This document shows positions 1 to 6,516 of a stretch of DNA of 7,187 nt, one piece after another. This stretch comes from an uncultured Alphaproteobacteria bacterium (GTDB lineage: Bacteria > Pseudomonadota > Alphaproteobacteria > Puniceispirillales > Puniceispirillaceae). The position numbers and the translations under genes are program-made. Each line of letters begins with the position of its first letter. Within the stretch, counting starts at the first letter, position 1. Under the pieces are notes generated by a model that was not told where the DNA came from, searched no databases, and saw only the letters and a program-made list of their open reading frames with translations. Where the stretch lies: the NCBI GenBank assembly GCA_913031555.1, contig CAJWDO010000084.1, positions 1 to 7,187 on the forward strand, in the 5' to 3' direction.

Positions 1-727
1 CGCGGCACATGTCAAAGATGACTGGATTCGTGACGAGATGCACACCGCCGGCGTCGATATCAGCGCCGTCCAGACATGCCAGACTGCCACCGGCCATGCC
101 GTTGTTTCGGTATCCAGCGATGGCGAGAACCAGATTCTGCTCTGGCCGGGGGCCAATCACGCCATCGACATGAATGCGGCCATCACGACGCTCGAAAGTG
201 CGACGGCGGGCGACTGGGCGTTGCTGCAGAATGAAACCTGCGGCGGTGATGAGTTTGTCGCGGCGGCGCGCGCACGCGGCCTGAAAGTTGCCTATAGCGC
301 AGCTCCCTTTGATGCCGAAGTAACGGCGCGATTGCTGCCACATACCGACCTTCTGGTGGTCAATGAAGTTGAGGCAGCGGCGCTGACCGAGATGCTCGGC
401 AGGCCAGCGGCAGCGGCGGGGCTCCCGCATCTTGTGATCACGAAAGGCAGCCGCGGCGCCGATTATTATGGTGAGCATGATGGTACGCATAATGATGAGG
501 GGGGCAGCCTCCACCATCCGGCCTTCAAGGTATCGCCCGTCGACACCACCGGCGCTGGCGATTGTTTCTTCGGCTATCTTCTGGCCGGAATCGCCGAGGG
601 TGGGGACATGGCGTCATCGCTTCGCCTCGCCAGCGCGGCGGCGGCATTGCAGGTCACGCATCATGGTGCCACGGCGGCAATACCAACACGCGCCGCGGTT
701 GATGAATTTCTGGCATCTCAGGATTGA
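1..727 (+). CDS. rbsK: Ribokinase-type PfkB carbohydrate kinase, 5'-truncated by window edge
   Basis: ATP-dependent sugar kinase, most likely phosphorylating D-ribose to ribose 5-phosphate in the cytoplasm. The frame is open from base 2, before the first in-window ATG at 38, and reads AAHVKDDWIRDEM there. The gene therefore starts upstream, and 241 C-terminal residues are visible of roughly 300 usual for the family. Ribokinase hallmarks are present: a segment GVDISAV followed by TGHAVVSV and PGAN, then NEVEAAAL, the nucleotide-site stretch LVITKGSRGA, and the PfkB signature DTTGAGD at 542-562, whose last Asp (560-562) is the expected catalytic base. It ends in TGA five bases before the ATG of the nucleoside hydrolase, whose product ribose is its logical substrate. 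Another PfkB specificity (for example a nucleoside or deoxyribose kinase) cannot be excluded without the missing N-terminus, which carries part of the sugar site. Confidence 0.88.
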   Translation, partial: AAHVKDDWIRDEMHTAGVDISAVQTCQTATGHAVVSVSSDGENQILLWPGANHAIDMNAAITTLESATAGDWALLQNETCGGDEFVAAARARGLKVAYSAAPFDAEVTARLLPHTDLLVVNEVEAAALTEMLGRPAAAAGLPHLVITKGSRGADYYGEHDGTHNDEGGSLHHPAFKVSPVDTTGAGDCFFGYLLAGIAEGGDMASSLRLASAAAALQVTHHGATAAIPTRAAVDEFLASQD

Positions 728-732
728 GCCCA

Positions 733-1743
733 ATGCAGGAACCCGCACCACAGAAGATCATCATCGACACCGATCCCGGGATCGACGACGCCATGGCCAT
801 TCACCAGGCCTTTGCCGACCCTCGGCTCGAGGTGGTCGGACTGACAACGATCTTTGGCAATGTCACTGCCACAAGAGCCACCCGCAACGCCCTGCACCTT
901 GCCGAGATGGTCGGCCATCCGGCATGCGTTGCCGGCGGTGCGCCGGTGCCATTGCGCCGCGCCCCGGAACCGCCGGCCGATTTCGTACATGGACCGGAGG
1001 GATTTGGCAATTTGCCGGCACCGACACCGGGCCGGGCCGCCGACCCGCGAAGCGCGGCAACATATCTTTGTGAAAGCTGCGCTGCCGCACCGGGTGAGAT
1101 CATCATTTGCGCTGTCGGGCCACTTACCAATCTAGCGGCAGCACTGGAACATGATCCTGCCATCACCAGAAATGCAAGGCGTGTTGTCGTGATGGGTGGC
1201 AGCGCCGCCCACCACGGCAATGTGACAGACTGCGCCGAGGCAAATATCTGGAATGATCCCGACGCGGCCGACAGTGTCTTCGCCGCCGATTGGGATGTCA
1301 CCATGGTCGGGCTGGATGTCACCGAGAAAACCCGATGCGGCCCGCAGGATTTTGCCGTCATCGCGAAACAGGCGCCTGTCATAGGTGGGTTTCTGAGCGC
1401 CGCCACAGAGTTCTATTTCGATTTTCACGAGGCCAAGCTTGGCGAGCGGATTTGCTTCATGCATGATCCGTCTGCCATTCTGGCCATAACCGATCCGCAT
1501 CTGTTCGGTTTCGAGGCCATGCCGATATCGGTCATCTGCGACGGGGCCGAGATCGGGCGCACCATCGCCGGGGGCGTAGGGCGCCGTGATGTATCGGTGG
1601 CAATGCAGGTTGATTCGGATGCGGCCCGCGCGCGGTTCATGGAGGTGGTGGCGACAGCAGATGACCGTGCAGCGGCGCGACACCGCGAAAGTAATTTGAA
1701 AACAACAGTGATTGGGGGCTGGAATGCAGGTCGAAACCGTTGA
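733..1743 (+). CDS. Inosine/uridine-preferring nucleoside hydrolase (IunH/Rih family)
   Basis: Cytoplasmic N-ribohydrolase that splits nucleosides into base and ribose. The ATG at 733 gives 336 residues, slightly above the usual 310-330. A TTG at 724 is in frame, but the ATG has an AGGA at 720-723 with good spacing. The Ca2+/catalytic motif is near the N-terminus: D12-T-D14-P-G-I-D18-D19-A. Other expected residues are present: T132 in GPLTNLA (matching the Ca2+-binding threonine of the Crithidia enzyme), MGG at 154-156, the substrate-binding stretch N163-V-T...E169-A-N171, and H244-D245 in HDPSAI, the conserved His plus Ca2+ Asp. All key residues seem intact, so an active hydrolase is expected. 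Base preference cannot be read from sequence. The gene sits between the ribokinase and an oxygenase whose start lies inside its last 20 bases. The C-terminal tail after about residue 310 looks poorly conserved and may be dispensable. Confidence 0.93.
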   Translation: MQEPAPQKIIIDTDPGIDDAMAIHQAFADPRLEVVGLTTIFGNVTATRATRNALHLAEMVGHPACVAGGAPVPLRRAPEPPADFVHGPEGFGNLPAPTPGRAADPRSAATYLCESCAAAPGEIIICAVGPLTNLAAALEHDPAITRNARRVVVMGGSAAHHGNVTDCAEANIWNDPDAADSVFAADWDVTMVGLDVTEKTRCGPQDFAVIAKQAPVIGGFLSAATEFYFDFHEAKLGERICFMHDPSAILAITDPHLFGFEAMPISVICDGAEIGRTIAGGVGRRDVSVAMQVDSDAARARFMEVVATADDRAAARHRESNLKTTVIGGWNAGRNR

Positions 1744-2554
1744 TTACAGGGCGGCAGACGCCGCCGAGACGCTGGAGAGGTCGCTTCGTGACACCGGATT
1801 CGCGGTGCTGGCAAATCATCCAATCACGCCGGAGCGGATCGATGCCGTCTATGGCGCATGGGGCCGGTTCTTTGCCGGCGATGACAAGTTCGGCTATGCC
1901 GTCAAGCCACCGGCGCATGATGGCTATTTCGCCTTCCGTTCGGAAAATGCCAAGGATTCAGCCACAAAGGACCTGAAGGAATTCTTCCATGTCTATCCCG
2001 GCTGCCAGCTTCCCGATGAGCTGGATGATCTGACGCGTCAGGTCTATGCCGATCTGGAGACGCTGGGGCGCGAGCTTCTTGGCTGGATTGAAGGCCGGGC
2101 GCCGGCCAGCATAACCGACAATCTGTCGATGCCGCTTGGCGATATGATGGAGGGGAGCGACCAGAGCCTGTTGCGAATCCTGCATTATCCACCGGTCGAA
2201 GATGCCGAGCCGGGCGCCATTCGTGCTGCCGCTCATGAAGATATCAATCTGATCACGCTGTTGCTGTCAGGTTCGAGGCCCGGCTTGCAGGCGCGGGATG
2301 CCGATGGTGGCTGGCACGACATTGCCTGTGATCCCGGTATGATCACGATCAACAATGGTGACATGCTGGCGATGGCGACGGACAATTATTTCCCCTCGAC
2401 AACGCACCGTGTCACCAATCCCGACACTGGCCAGAATGTGTCCCGCTATTCGATGCCGATGTTTCTGCATCCGCGCCCCGACGCCCCACTTCGCCCCGAT
2501 TTGACAGCCGATCAATATCTGCAGCGCAGACTGAAGGAAATCGGCCTGAAATAG
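1724..2554 (+). CDS. 2-oxoglutarate/Fe(II)-dependent oxygenase, isopenicillin N synthase-like
   Basis: Soluble non-haem iron dioxygenase of 276 residues; substrate unknown. The ATG at 1724 is preceded by GGGGG (1714-1718) at suitable spacing; the in-frame TTG at 1712 is less likely. The N-terminal DIOX_N-like part contains the typical stretch SLRDTGFAVLANHPI. The jelly-roll core carries the iron facial triad H171-E-D173 (in HEDINLITLL) and H228 (in STTHRVTNP). R241-Y-S243 is the Arg-x-Ser that binds the 2-oxoglutarate carboxylate, which argues for a 2OG enzyme rather than an ACC-oxidase-like one. It is compact compared with many plant and fungal members (300-370 residues). It overlaps the nucleoside hydrolase by 20 bases, so it is probably co-translated with it. 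Known relatives in the wider superfamily include fungal thymine-7-hydroxylase and pyrimidine deoxynucleoside 2'-hydroxylase. That makes a nucleoside or nucleobase substrate plausible, but this is inference from context only. Confidence 0.9.
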   Translation: MQVETVDYRAADAAETLERSLRDTGFAVLANHPITPERIDAVYGAWGRFFAGDDKFGYAVKPPAHDGYFAFRSENAKDSATKDLKEFFHVYPGCQLPDELDDLTRQVYADLETLGRELLGWIEGRAPASITDNLSMPLGDMMEGSDQSLLRILHYPPVEDAEPGAIRAAAHEDINLITLLLSGSRPGLQARDADGGWHDIACDPGMITINNGDMLAMATDNYFPSTTHRVTNPDTGQNVSRYSMPMFLHPRPDAPLRPDLTADQYLQRRLKEIGLK

Positions 2555-2697
2555 GCACTTTGCCACGCAAAGCAAATGGACTGTGTCGTCAAAACAGGAT
2601 AGGAATCGATATAGGTGAATAACATCGGGATAGGGTGTTTCATCATATGCAAGGCGTGACCCGTGTCACGAGCTTCAAAGTAACGGGAGATAGGAAC
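2555..2697 (+). promoter_or_regulatory. Intergenic leader upstream of binding-protein gene, probable promoter region
   Basis: This 143-base gap is the only long one between the catabolic genes and the transporter genes, and it precedes a gene expected to be highly expressed, so a promoter here is likely. I see no convincing -35/-10 pair; TATAGG at 2610-2615 is a possible -10 without a good -35. A small perfect hairpin, CTTTGC-CAC-GCAAAG (2558-2572), lies just after the oxygenase stop. It has no T-run, so it is not a standard terminator. ATAGG occurs four times (2599, 2611, 2630, 2690). GGGAG at 2685-2689 is the probable ribosome binding site for the ATG at 2698. A GTG at 2635 is in frame, but it would put about 21 non-signal-like residues before the signal peptide. 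Confidence 0.4.
2655..2670. promoter_or_regulatory. Inverted repeat, possible operator
   Basis: Six-base perfect arms around a four-base centre: CGTGAC-CCGT-GTCACG. It lies 27 bases before the start codon of the binding-protein gene, where a repressor or activator site would be effective. As RNA it would be a short stable hairpin just upstream of the SD. No regulator gene is in the window to link it to, so function is inferred from position and symmetry only. Confidence 0.3.
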
Positions 2698-3723
2698 ATG
2701 TTTATGAAAAAAGCTGCACTGACTACAGGCATCGCGGCGGCGTTCATGCTTGCCTCAACTGGCGGCGCATCGGCTTTCACGGCCTGCCAGGTGACGGATG
2801 TCGGCGGTATTGATGACTCCGGCTTCAACGAAACTGCCTGGAAGGGTGTTCAGGATTCCATGACAGCCTACGGTATCGAAGGCCGTTATCTGGAATCACA
2901 ATCCGAAACGGACTACGAACCGAACCTCAACGCACTGCTTGACGCCAAATGCGACATCATCATTTCCGTCGGCTTCCTGATGGCTGATGCAACGGCCACT
3001 TCGGCCGGCGCCAATCCGGACGCGAAATATTCGATCGTCGACATGGCTTACAACCCGACCATTCCGAACGTTCTTGGTCAGGTCTACGCAACCAACCAGG
3101 CAGCCTTCATGGCCGGTTATATTTCGGCGGGCATGTCCCAGACAGGTGTCGTCGGCACCTTTGGCGGCATCAACATCCCGCCCGTAACGGCCTTCATGGA
3201 CGGCTTCTATTACGGTGTTGCCTATCATAACAGCCAGAAGGGTACCGATGTTCAGGTGCTTGGCTGGAACCCGGAAAGCAAGGAAGGTCTCTTCACAGGC
3301 AATTTCGAAAGCCTTGATGATGGCCGCGCCTTTGCCCAGAACCTCTATGATGAGGGTGCCGACATCGTGATGCCTGTGGCCGGTCCGGTTGGACTTGGAT
3401 CAGCTGCGCTTGCGACCGAACTCGGTCCTGACGCCCTGAAGATCGTCGGTGTTGACGCGGACATGCAGGTCAAGGACACCAACAATCCCGGTGTTTACCT
3501 CACCTCCGTGCTGAAGCGTATGGACTCAACCGTCATGCAGGTCATCAAGCAGGCCATGGATGGCACATTCGAGGGCGGCATGATTGTCGGTACACTTGGC
3601 AATGACGGTGTTGGCATCGCGCCATATCACAGCTTTGACAGCGCCGTTCCGGCAGCATTGAAGGCTGAGGTGGATGCGATTCGCGCAGGCATCATCGCCG
3701 GTTCAATCAACGTCGGTGGCTAA
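2698..3723 (+). CDS. BMP/PnrA-family ABC transporter nucleoside-binding protein
   Basis: Periplasmic substrate-binding protein that delivers nucleosides to the downstream ABC importer. The ATG at 2698 follows GGGAG at 8 bases' spacing and gives 341 residues. A second ATG at 2704 would also leave a good signal peptide. The N-terminus is a Sec signal: MFMKK, a hydrophobic core, then ASA with predicted cleavage after residue 26. There is no Cys at +1, so this is a soluble form and not a lipoprotein as in many Gram-positive and spirochaete relatives. BMP hallmarks run along the protein: VTDVGGIDDSGFN (32-44), then GVVGTFGGINIPPV, MPVAGPVGLG, VGVDADMQV, TSVLKRMDS and GNDGVGIAPY. BMP proteins characterised in other bacteria (PnrA, and the Nup and Rns systems) bind purine or pyrimidine nucleosides. 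The hydrolase and kinase upstream support that ligand class here. A strong terminator follows the stop codon. Confidence 0.93.
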   Translation: MFMKKAALTTGIAAAFMLASTGGASAFTACQVTDVGGIDDSGFNETAWKGVQDSMTAYGIEGRYLESQSETDYEPNLNALLDAKCDIIISVGFLMADATATSAGANPDAKYSIVDMAYNPTIPNVLGQVYATNQAAFMAGYISAGMSQTGVVGTFGGINIPPVTAFMDGFYYGVAYHNSQKGTDVQVLGWNPESKEGLFTGNFESLDDGRAFAQNLYDEGADIVMPVAGPVGLGSAALATELGPDALKIVGVDADMQVKDTNNPGVYLTSVLKRMDSTVMQVIKQAMDGTFEGGMIVGTLGNDGVGIAPYHSFDSAVPAALKAEVDAIRAGIIAGSINVGG

Positions 3724-3735
3724 TCCCCTGACATA

Positions 3736-3777
3736 CCCGTTGCCCCCTTGTGATCAGGGGGCAGCGGGACTTTTTTT
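3736..3777 (+). terminator. Rho-independent terminator between binding-protein and ATPase genes
   Basis: A 13-base-pair stem (3736-3748 with 3756-3768, one G-U pair, otherwise perfect and very GC-rich) closes a 7-base loop and is followed by AC and then seven T (3771-3777). It starts 12 bases after the TAA of the binding-protein gene. Because the downstream ATPase and permeases have no other visible promoter, it probably acts as a partial terminator. That would give abundant binding-protein mRNA and some read-through into the rest of the transporter. The stem may also protect the 3' end of the short transcript. Confidence 0.9.
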
Positions 3778-3793
3778 GTGAGCCAGTTTTTTC

Positions 3794-5341
3794 ATGGATA
3801 TTGAGCTGTGCGGCATCAGCAAGAGTTTTGGCCCGGTGCAGGCCAACCAGGATATCAACCTGGACATCCGCGCTGGTGAGGTTCTTGGGCTTCTTGGAGA
3901 GAACGGGGCTGGCAAATCAACCCTGATGAACATTCTGTCCGGGCTATACAGCGCGGATTCCGGCGAAATTCTCATTGATGGCACGCCGGCGGTCTTTGCC
4001 GGTCCCGGCGACAGCATCGCCAGCGGTATCGGCATGGTGCATCAGCACTTCATGCTGGTGCCGGTGTTCAGCGTCGTCGAGAATGTGATCCTCGGCGTCG
4101 AGCCGACATCAGGCCCCGACTTTCTGGATCTTCAGGCGGCACGCGCGCAGGTTCAGGAAATCAACACACGCTACGGCATGGAAGTGCCAACCGACGCGTT
4201 GATCGAGGATTTGCCGGTCGGCATCCAGCAGCGTGTGGAAATTCTGAAGGTTCTGTTCAGATCCGCGGACGTGCTGATCCTCGATGAGCCGACAGCGGTG
4301 CTGACGCCGCAGGAGGTCGAGGAGTTCTTCACCATCGTGCGGGCGCTCCGCGATGCCGGCAAGGGCATCGTCTTCATCACTCACAAGCTTCACGAAATTC
4401 TCGAGATCGCCGACAGGGTCAGCGTGCTGCGCCAGGGACGGATTGTCGGGCAGGGCGACCCGGCCACATTTTCCGAGGCCGATCTCGCCGAGATGATGGT
4501 TGGCAGACCGGTCAGCTTTTCCGTTGGCCGCGGTGAATCCACCCCGGGTGATGCCGTGCTGGATCTTGCCGGGGTCAGTCTGTATGACAATGCCCGGGAA
4601 GCCCGCCTGGTCGATATCAATCTGACGGTTCATGGCGGCGAGGTTGTCGGCATTGCCGGTGTTCAGGGGAATGGCCAGACCGAGCTTGTCGAAGTCATCA
4701 CCGGGCTGTCGCCGGTGACCACTGGCGAGATCGGCTTTGCGGGAGAGGACATGACCCGCGCCAGCGTCCGCCAGCGCCACCGCATGGGGATCGCCCACAT
4801 TCCCGAGGATCGCCACAAATCAGGGATGGTTGGCAAGTTCACCGTCGCCGAGAATATGGTGCTGAACAGCTATTACGACGAAAGCGTCACCTCGGGCGTG
4901 CAGATTGACTGGCAACGGGTGCATGCCCGCGCCGCCGCGGCCTGTCTCAGCTATGACGTCCGCACGCCAAGCGTGTTTCTTGGCGCCGGCAGCCTGTCAG
5001 GTGGCAATCAGCAGAAGATGGTGGTGGCGCGCGAGCTGGAACGTGACGTCAAGCTGATCGTTGCCTCGCAGCCGACTCGCGGGGTTGATGTCGGCTCGAT
5101 CGAATATATCCACCAGCAACTCATCGCCTGCCGCGACCAGGGCAACGCCGTGCTGATCATCTCCTCGGAGCTCGACGAGATTCTCGACCTGTCGGACCGG
5201 ATCTATGTGATGTTCGAGGGTCGGATCGCCGCCGAATTCGACAACCGGGGTGCCGGTGCCGACCGCAACGCCATCGGGCTTGCCATGGCCGGCGTCAGAC
5301 AGGATTTTGTAAAGGTTGTCAACCGGGGGGATGCGGCATGA
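3794..5341 (+). CDS. ABC transporter ATPase with two nucleotide-binding domains (nucleoside/sugar type)
   Basis: Energises the importer at the inner face of the membrane; 515 residues, the usual size for fused CUT2/BMP-type ATPases. An in-frame stop (TGA, 3779-3781) lies just upstream, so the ATG at 3794 is the first possible start. No SD is visible; the preceding bases are T-rich. Domain 1 has Walker A G35-E-N-G-A-G-K41-S-T43, Q-loop Q84, signature L140-P-V-G-I-Q-Q, Walker B D164-E165 and switch His H197. Domain 2 has a degenerate Walker A (G-V-Q-G-N-G-Q-T, 289-296, no Lys), a normal signature L401-S-G-G-N-Q-Q, and Q426 at the catalytic Glu position. Its H-loop reads SSELDE, with no His. Such asymmetry is typical of this family. 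It resembles the ATPases of guanosine/nucleoside importers (B. subtilis NupO type) and also RbsA; the BMP protein and dissimilar permeases favour nucleosides. Confidence 0.93.
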   Translation: MDIELCGISKSFGPVQANQDINLDIRAGEVLGLLGENGAGKSTLMNILSGLYSADSGEILIDGTPAVFAGPGDSIASGIGMVHQHFMLVPVFSVVENVILGVEPTSGPDFLDLQAARAQVQEINTRYGMEVPTDALIEDLPVGIQQRVEILKVLFRSADVLILDEPTAVLTPQEVEEFFTIVRALRDAGKGIVFITHKLHEILEIADRVSVLRQGRIVGQGDPATFSEADLAEMMVGRPVSFSVGRGESTPGDAVLDLAGVSLYDNAREARLVDINLTVHGGEVVGIAGVQGNGQTELVEVITGLSPVTTGEIGFAGEDMTRASVRQRHRMGIAHIPEDRHKSGMVGKFTVAENMVLNSYYDESVTSGVQIDWQRVHARAAAACLSYDVRTPSVFLGAGSLSGGNQQKMVVARELERDVKLIVASQPTRGVDVGSIEYIHQQLIACRDQGNAVLIISSELDEILDLSDRIYVMFEGRIAAEFDNRGAGADRNAIGLAMAGVRQDFVKVVNRGDAA

Positions 5342-6516
5342 ACGACGCGACACGATCATCCGAACCGGCAATGTCACCAGATATGAAAGCGCTTCTCGCG
5401 CCTGCCATCGACAGCCGTTCATCCTGGCGCGAGCTGTTCATCCTGCCGCTGGCGGCAATGTTTCTCGCCATGCTGATCGGCGCCCTGATCATGATGGCGA
5501 CCTCGGTGGCGCCGGCGACAATCCTGCAAAGCTTCATTGCCATGGCAAAGGGATCTGTCGGCTCGCTCCACGCCATTTCAGAAACGCTGACAGCGGCAAT
5601 ACCGCTGGTGCTGGCCGGTCTCGGGATCGGGTTGGCCTTCCGCGCCGGGCTGTTCAATATCGGCGCCGAGGGACAGATGATTGTCGGTGGTCTGGCGGCC
5701 TCCATCGCCAGCTTTTCGATCACCGGCGCCTCGATCTGGCTTCATCTGCCACTGGTGTTACTGGTCGGGCTTGCCATCGGCGCCGTCTATGCCGCCATTG
5801 CCGGCCTTCTGAAAGCGGCGACCGGCGCACATGAGGTCATCTCGACCATCATGCTCAACCTGATTTCCATCCGGCTTCTCGATTACATGCTTCGCCAGCC
5901 CTTCATCCAGAAAGAAGGCCGGTCCGACCCGATCTCGAAAGCGGTCCTCGAATCCGCCGAATTGCCGCGTATCCTCGGATTTGTGGATGCCAATCTGCGG
6001 CTTCATGCCGGGATTTTCGTCATGCTGGCGGCGGTGGCAGTCATTTACTGGCTACTGTTCCGCTCAAAACTCGGCTTTGCCTTTCGTATCTCCGGTGAAA
6101 ATCCGGGGGCCGCACGCTATGCCGGCATCCGGGCAGGACTGACCATTGTCATGGCGATGGCGATTGCCGGTGCGCTGGCCGGGTTGGCCGGTGCGATTCA
6201 GGTCACCGGCGTGCTGGGGCGCGCAACACCGGGCTTTACCGCCGGAATCGGCTTTGATGCCATCGCTGTGGCACTTCTGGGGCGGTCGCATCCGGTCGGC
6301 ATTCTTCTTGCCGGCCTGTTGTTCGGCGCGCTGGAGGCTGGCGGGCGACAGATGCAGGTTGATGCCGGCGTTTCGATTGACATGATCAGCATCATCCAGG
6401 CGCTGATTATCATTTTTGTTGCCGCCCCGCTGCTGGTAAGGCGGATCATGCCGTTCCTGTTCCCGAAAAAACCAAAGGGTGGGGAAAGCCCCGAAGAGGG
6501 GGCAGATCATGGCTGA
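5338..6516 (+). CDS. ABC nucleoside importer permease 1 (BPD_transp_2 family)
   Basis: Integral inner-membrane channel subunit of 392 residues. The start ATG overlaps the ATPase stop as ATGA, with a GGGGGG run (5325-5330) as ribosome site, a typical translational-coupling arrangement. After about 32 polar N-terminal residues comes a long hydrophobic segment (about 33-54), followed by many more. Family marks are FNIGAEGQM (106-114), GAHEVISTIMLN (163-174; this part is expected to include the cytoplasmic coupling region) and GFDAIAVALLG (305-315), which occur in permeases of the YufP/NupP kind. The C-terminus is a charged cytoplasmic tail (KKPKGGESPEEGADHG). It is paired with a second, different permease, so the channel is probably a heterodimer. 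A sugar substrate cannot be excluded from this protein alone. Confidence 0.92.
   Translation: MNDATRSSEPAMSPDMKALLAPAIDSRSSWRELFILPLAAMFLAMLIGALIMMATSVAPATILQSFIAMAKGSVGSLHAISETLTAAIPLVLAGLGIGLAFRAGLFNIGAEGQMIVGGLAASIASFSITGASIWLHLPLVLLVGLAIGAVYAAIAGLLKAATGAHEVISTIMLNLISIRLLDYMLRQPFIQKEGRSDPISKAVLESAELPRILGFVDANLRLHAGIFVMLAAVAVIYWLLFRSKLGFAFRISGENPGAARYAGIRAGLTIVMAMAIAGALAGLAGAIQVTGVLGRATPGFTAGIGFDAIAVALLGRSHPVGILLAGLLFGALEAGGRQMQVDAGVSIDMISIIQALIIIFVAAPLLVRRIMPFLFPKKPKGGESPEEGADHG

Noticed and set aside
468..1073. Plus-strand open frame of 201 codons bridging kinase and hydrolase
   Set aside because: An Arg/His/Pro-rich out-of-frame shadow overlapping two genes with clear motifs.
2558..2572. 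CTTTGC-CAC-GCAAAG hairpin as a terminator of the enzyme genes
   Set aside because: The stem is only six pairs with a three-base loop and there is no T-run after it, so it does not meet the pattern of an intrinsic terminator; recorded only as part of the leader.
2635..2697. Upstream GTG start for the binding-protein gene
   Set aside because: It would place about 21 residues ahead of an otherwise perfect Sec signal peptide, while the ATG at 2698 has a well-spaced ribosome site.
2698..2790. Lipoprotein signal in the binding protein
   Set aside because: No Cys follows the signal core in a lipobox; the first Cys (residue 30) lies after the ASA cleavage site in the mature protein and is not preceded by a lipobox.
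4109..4816. Minus-strand open frame of 235 codons
   Set aside because: Antisense to the ATPase gene, whose motifs are continuous; the predicted protein resembles no family I know.
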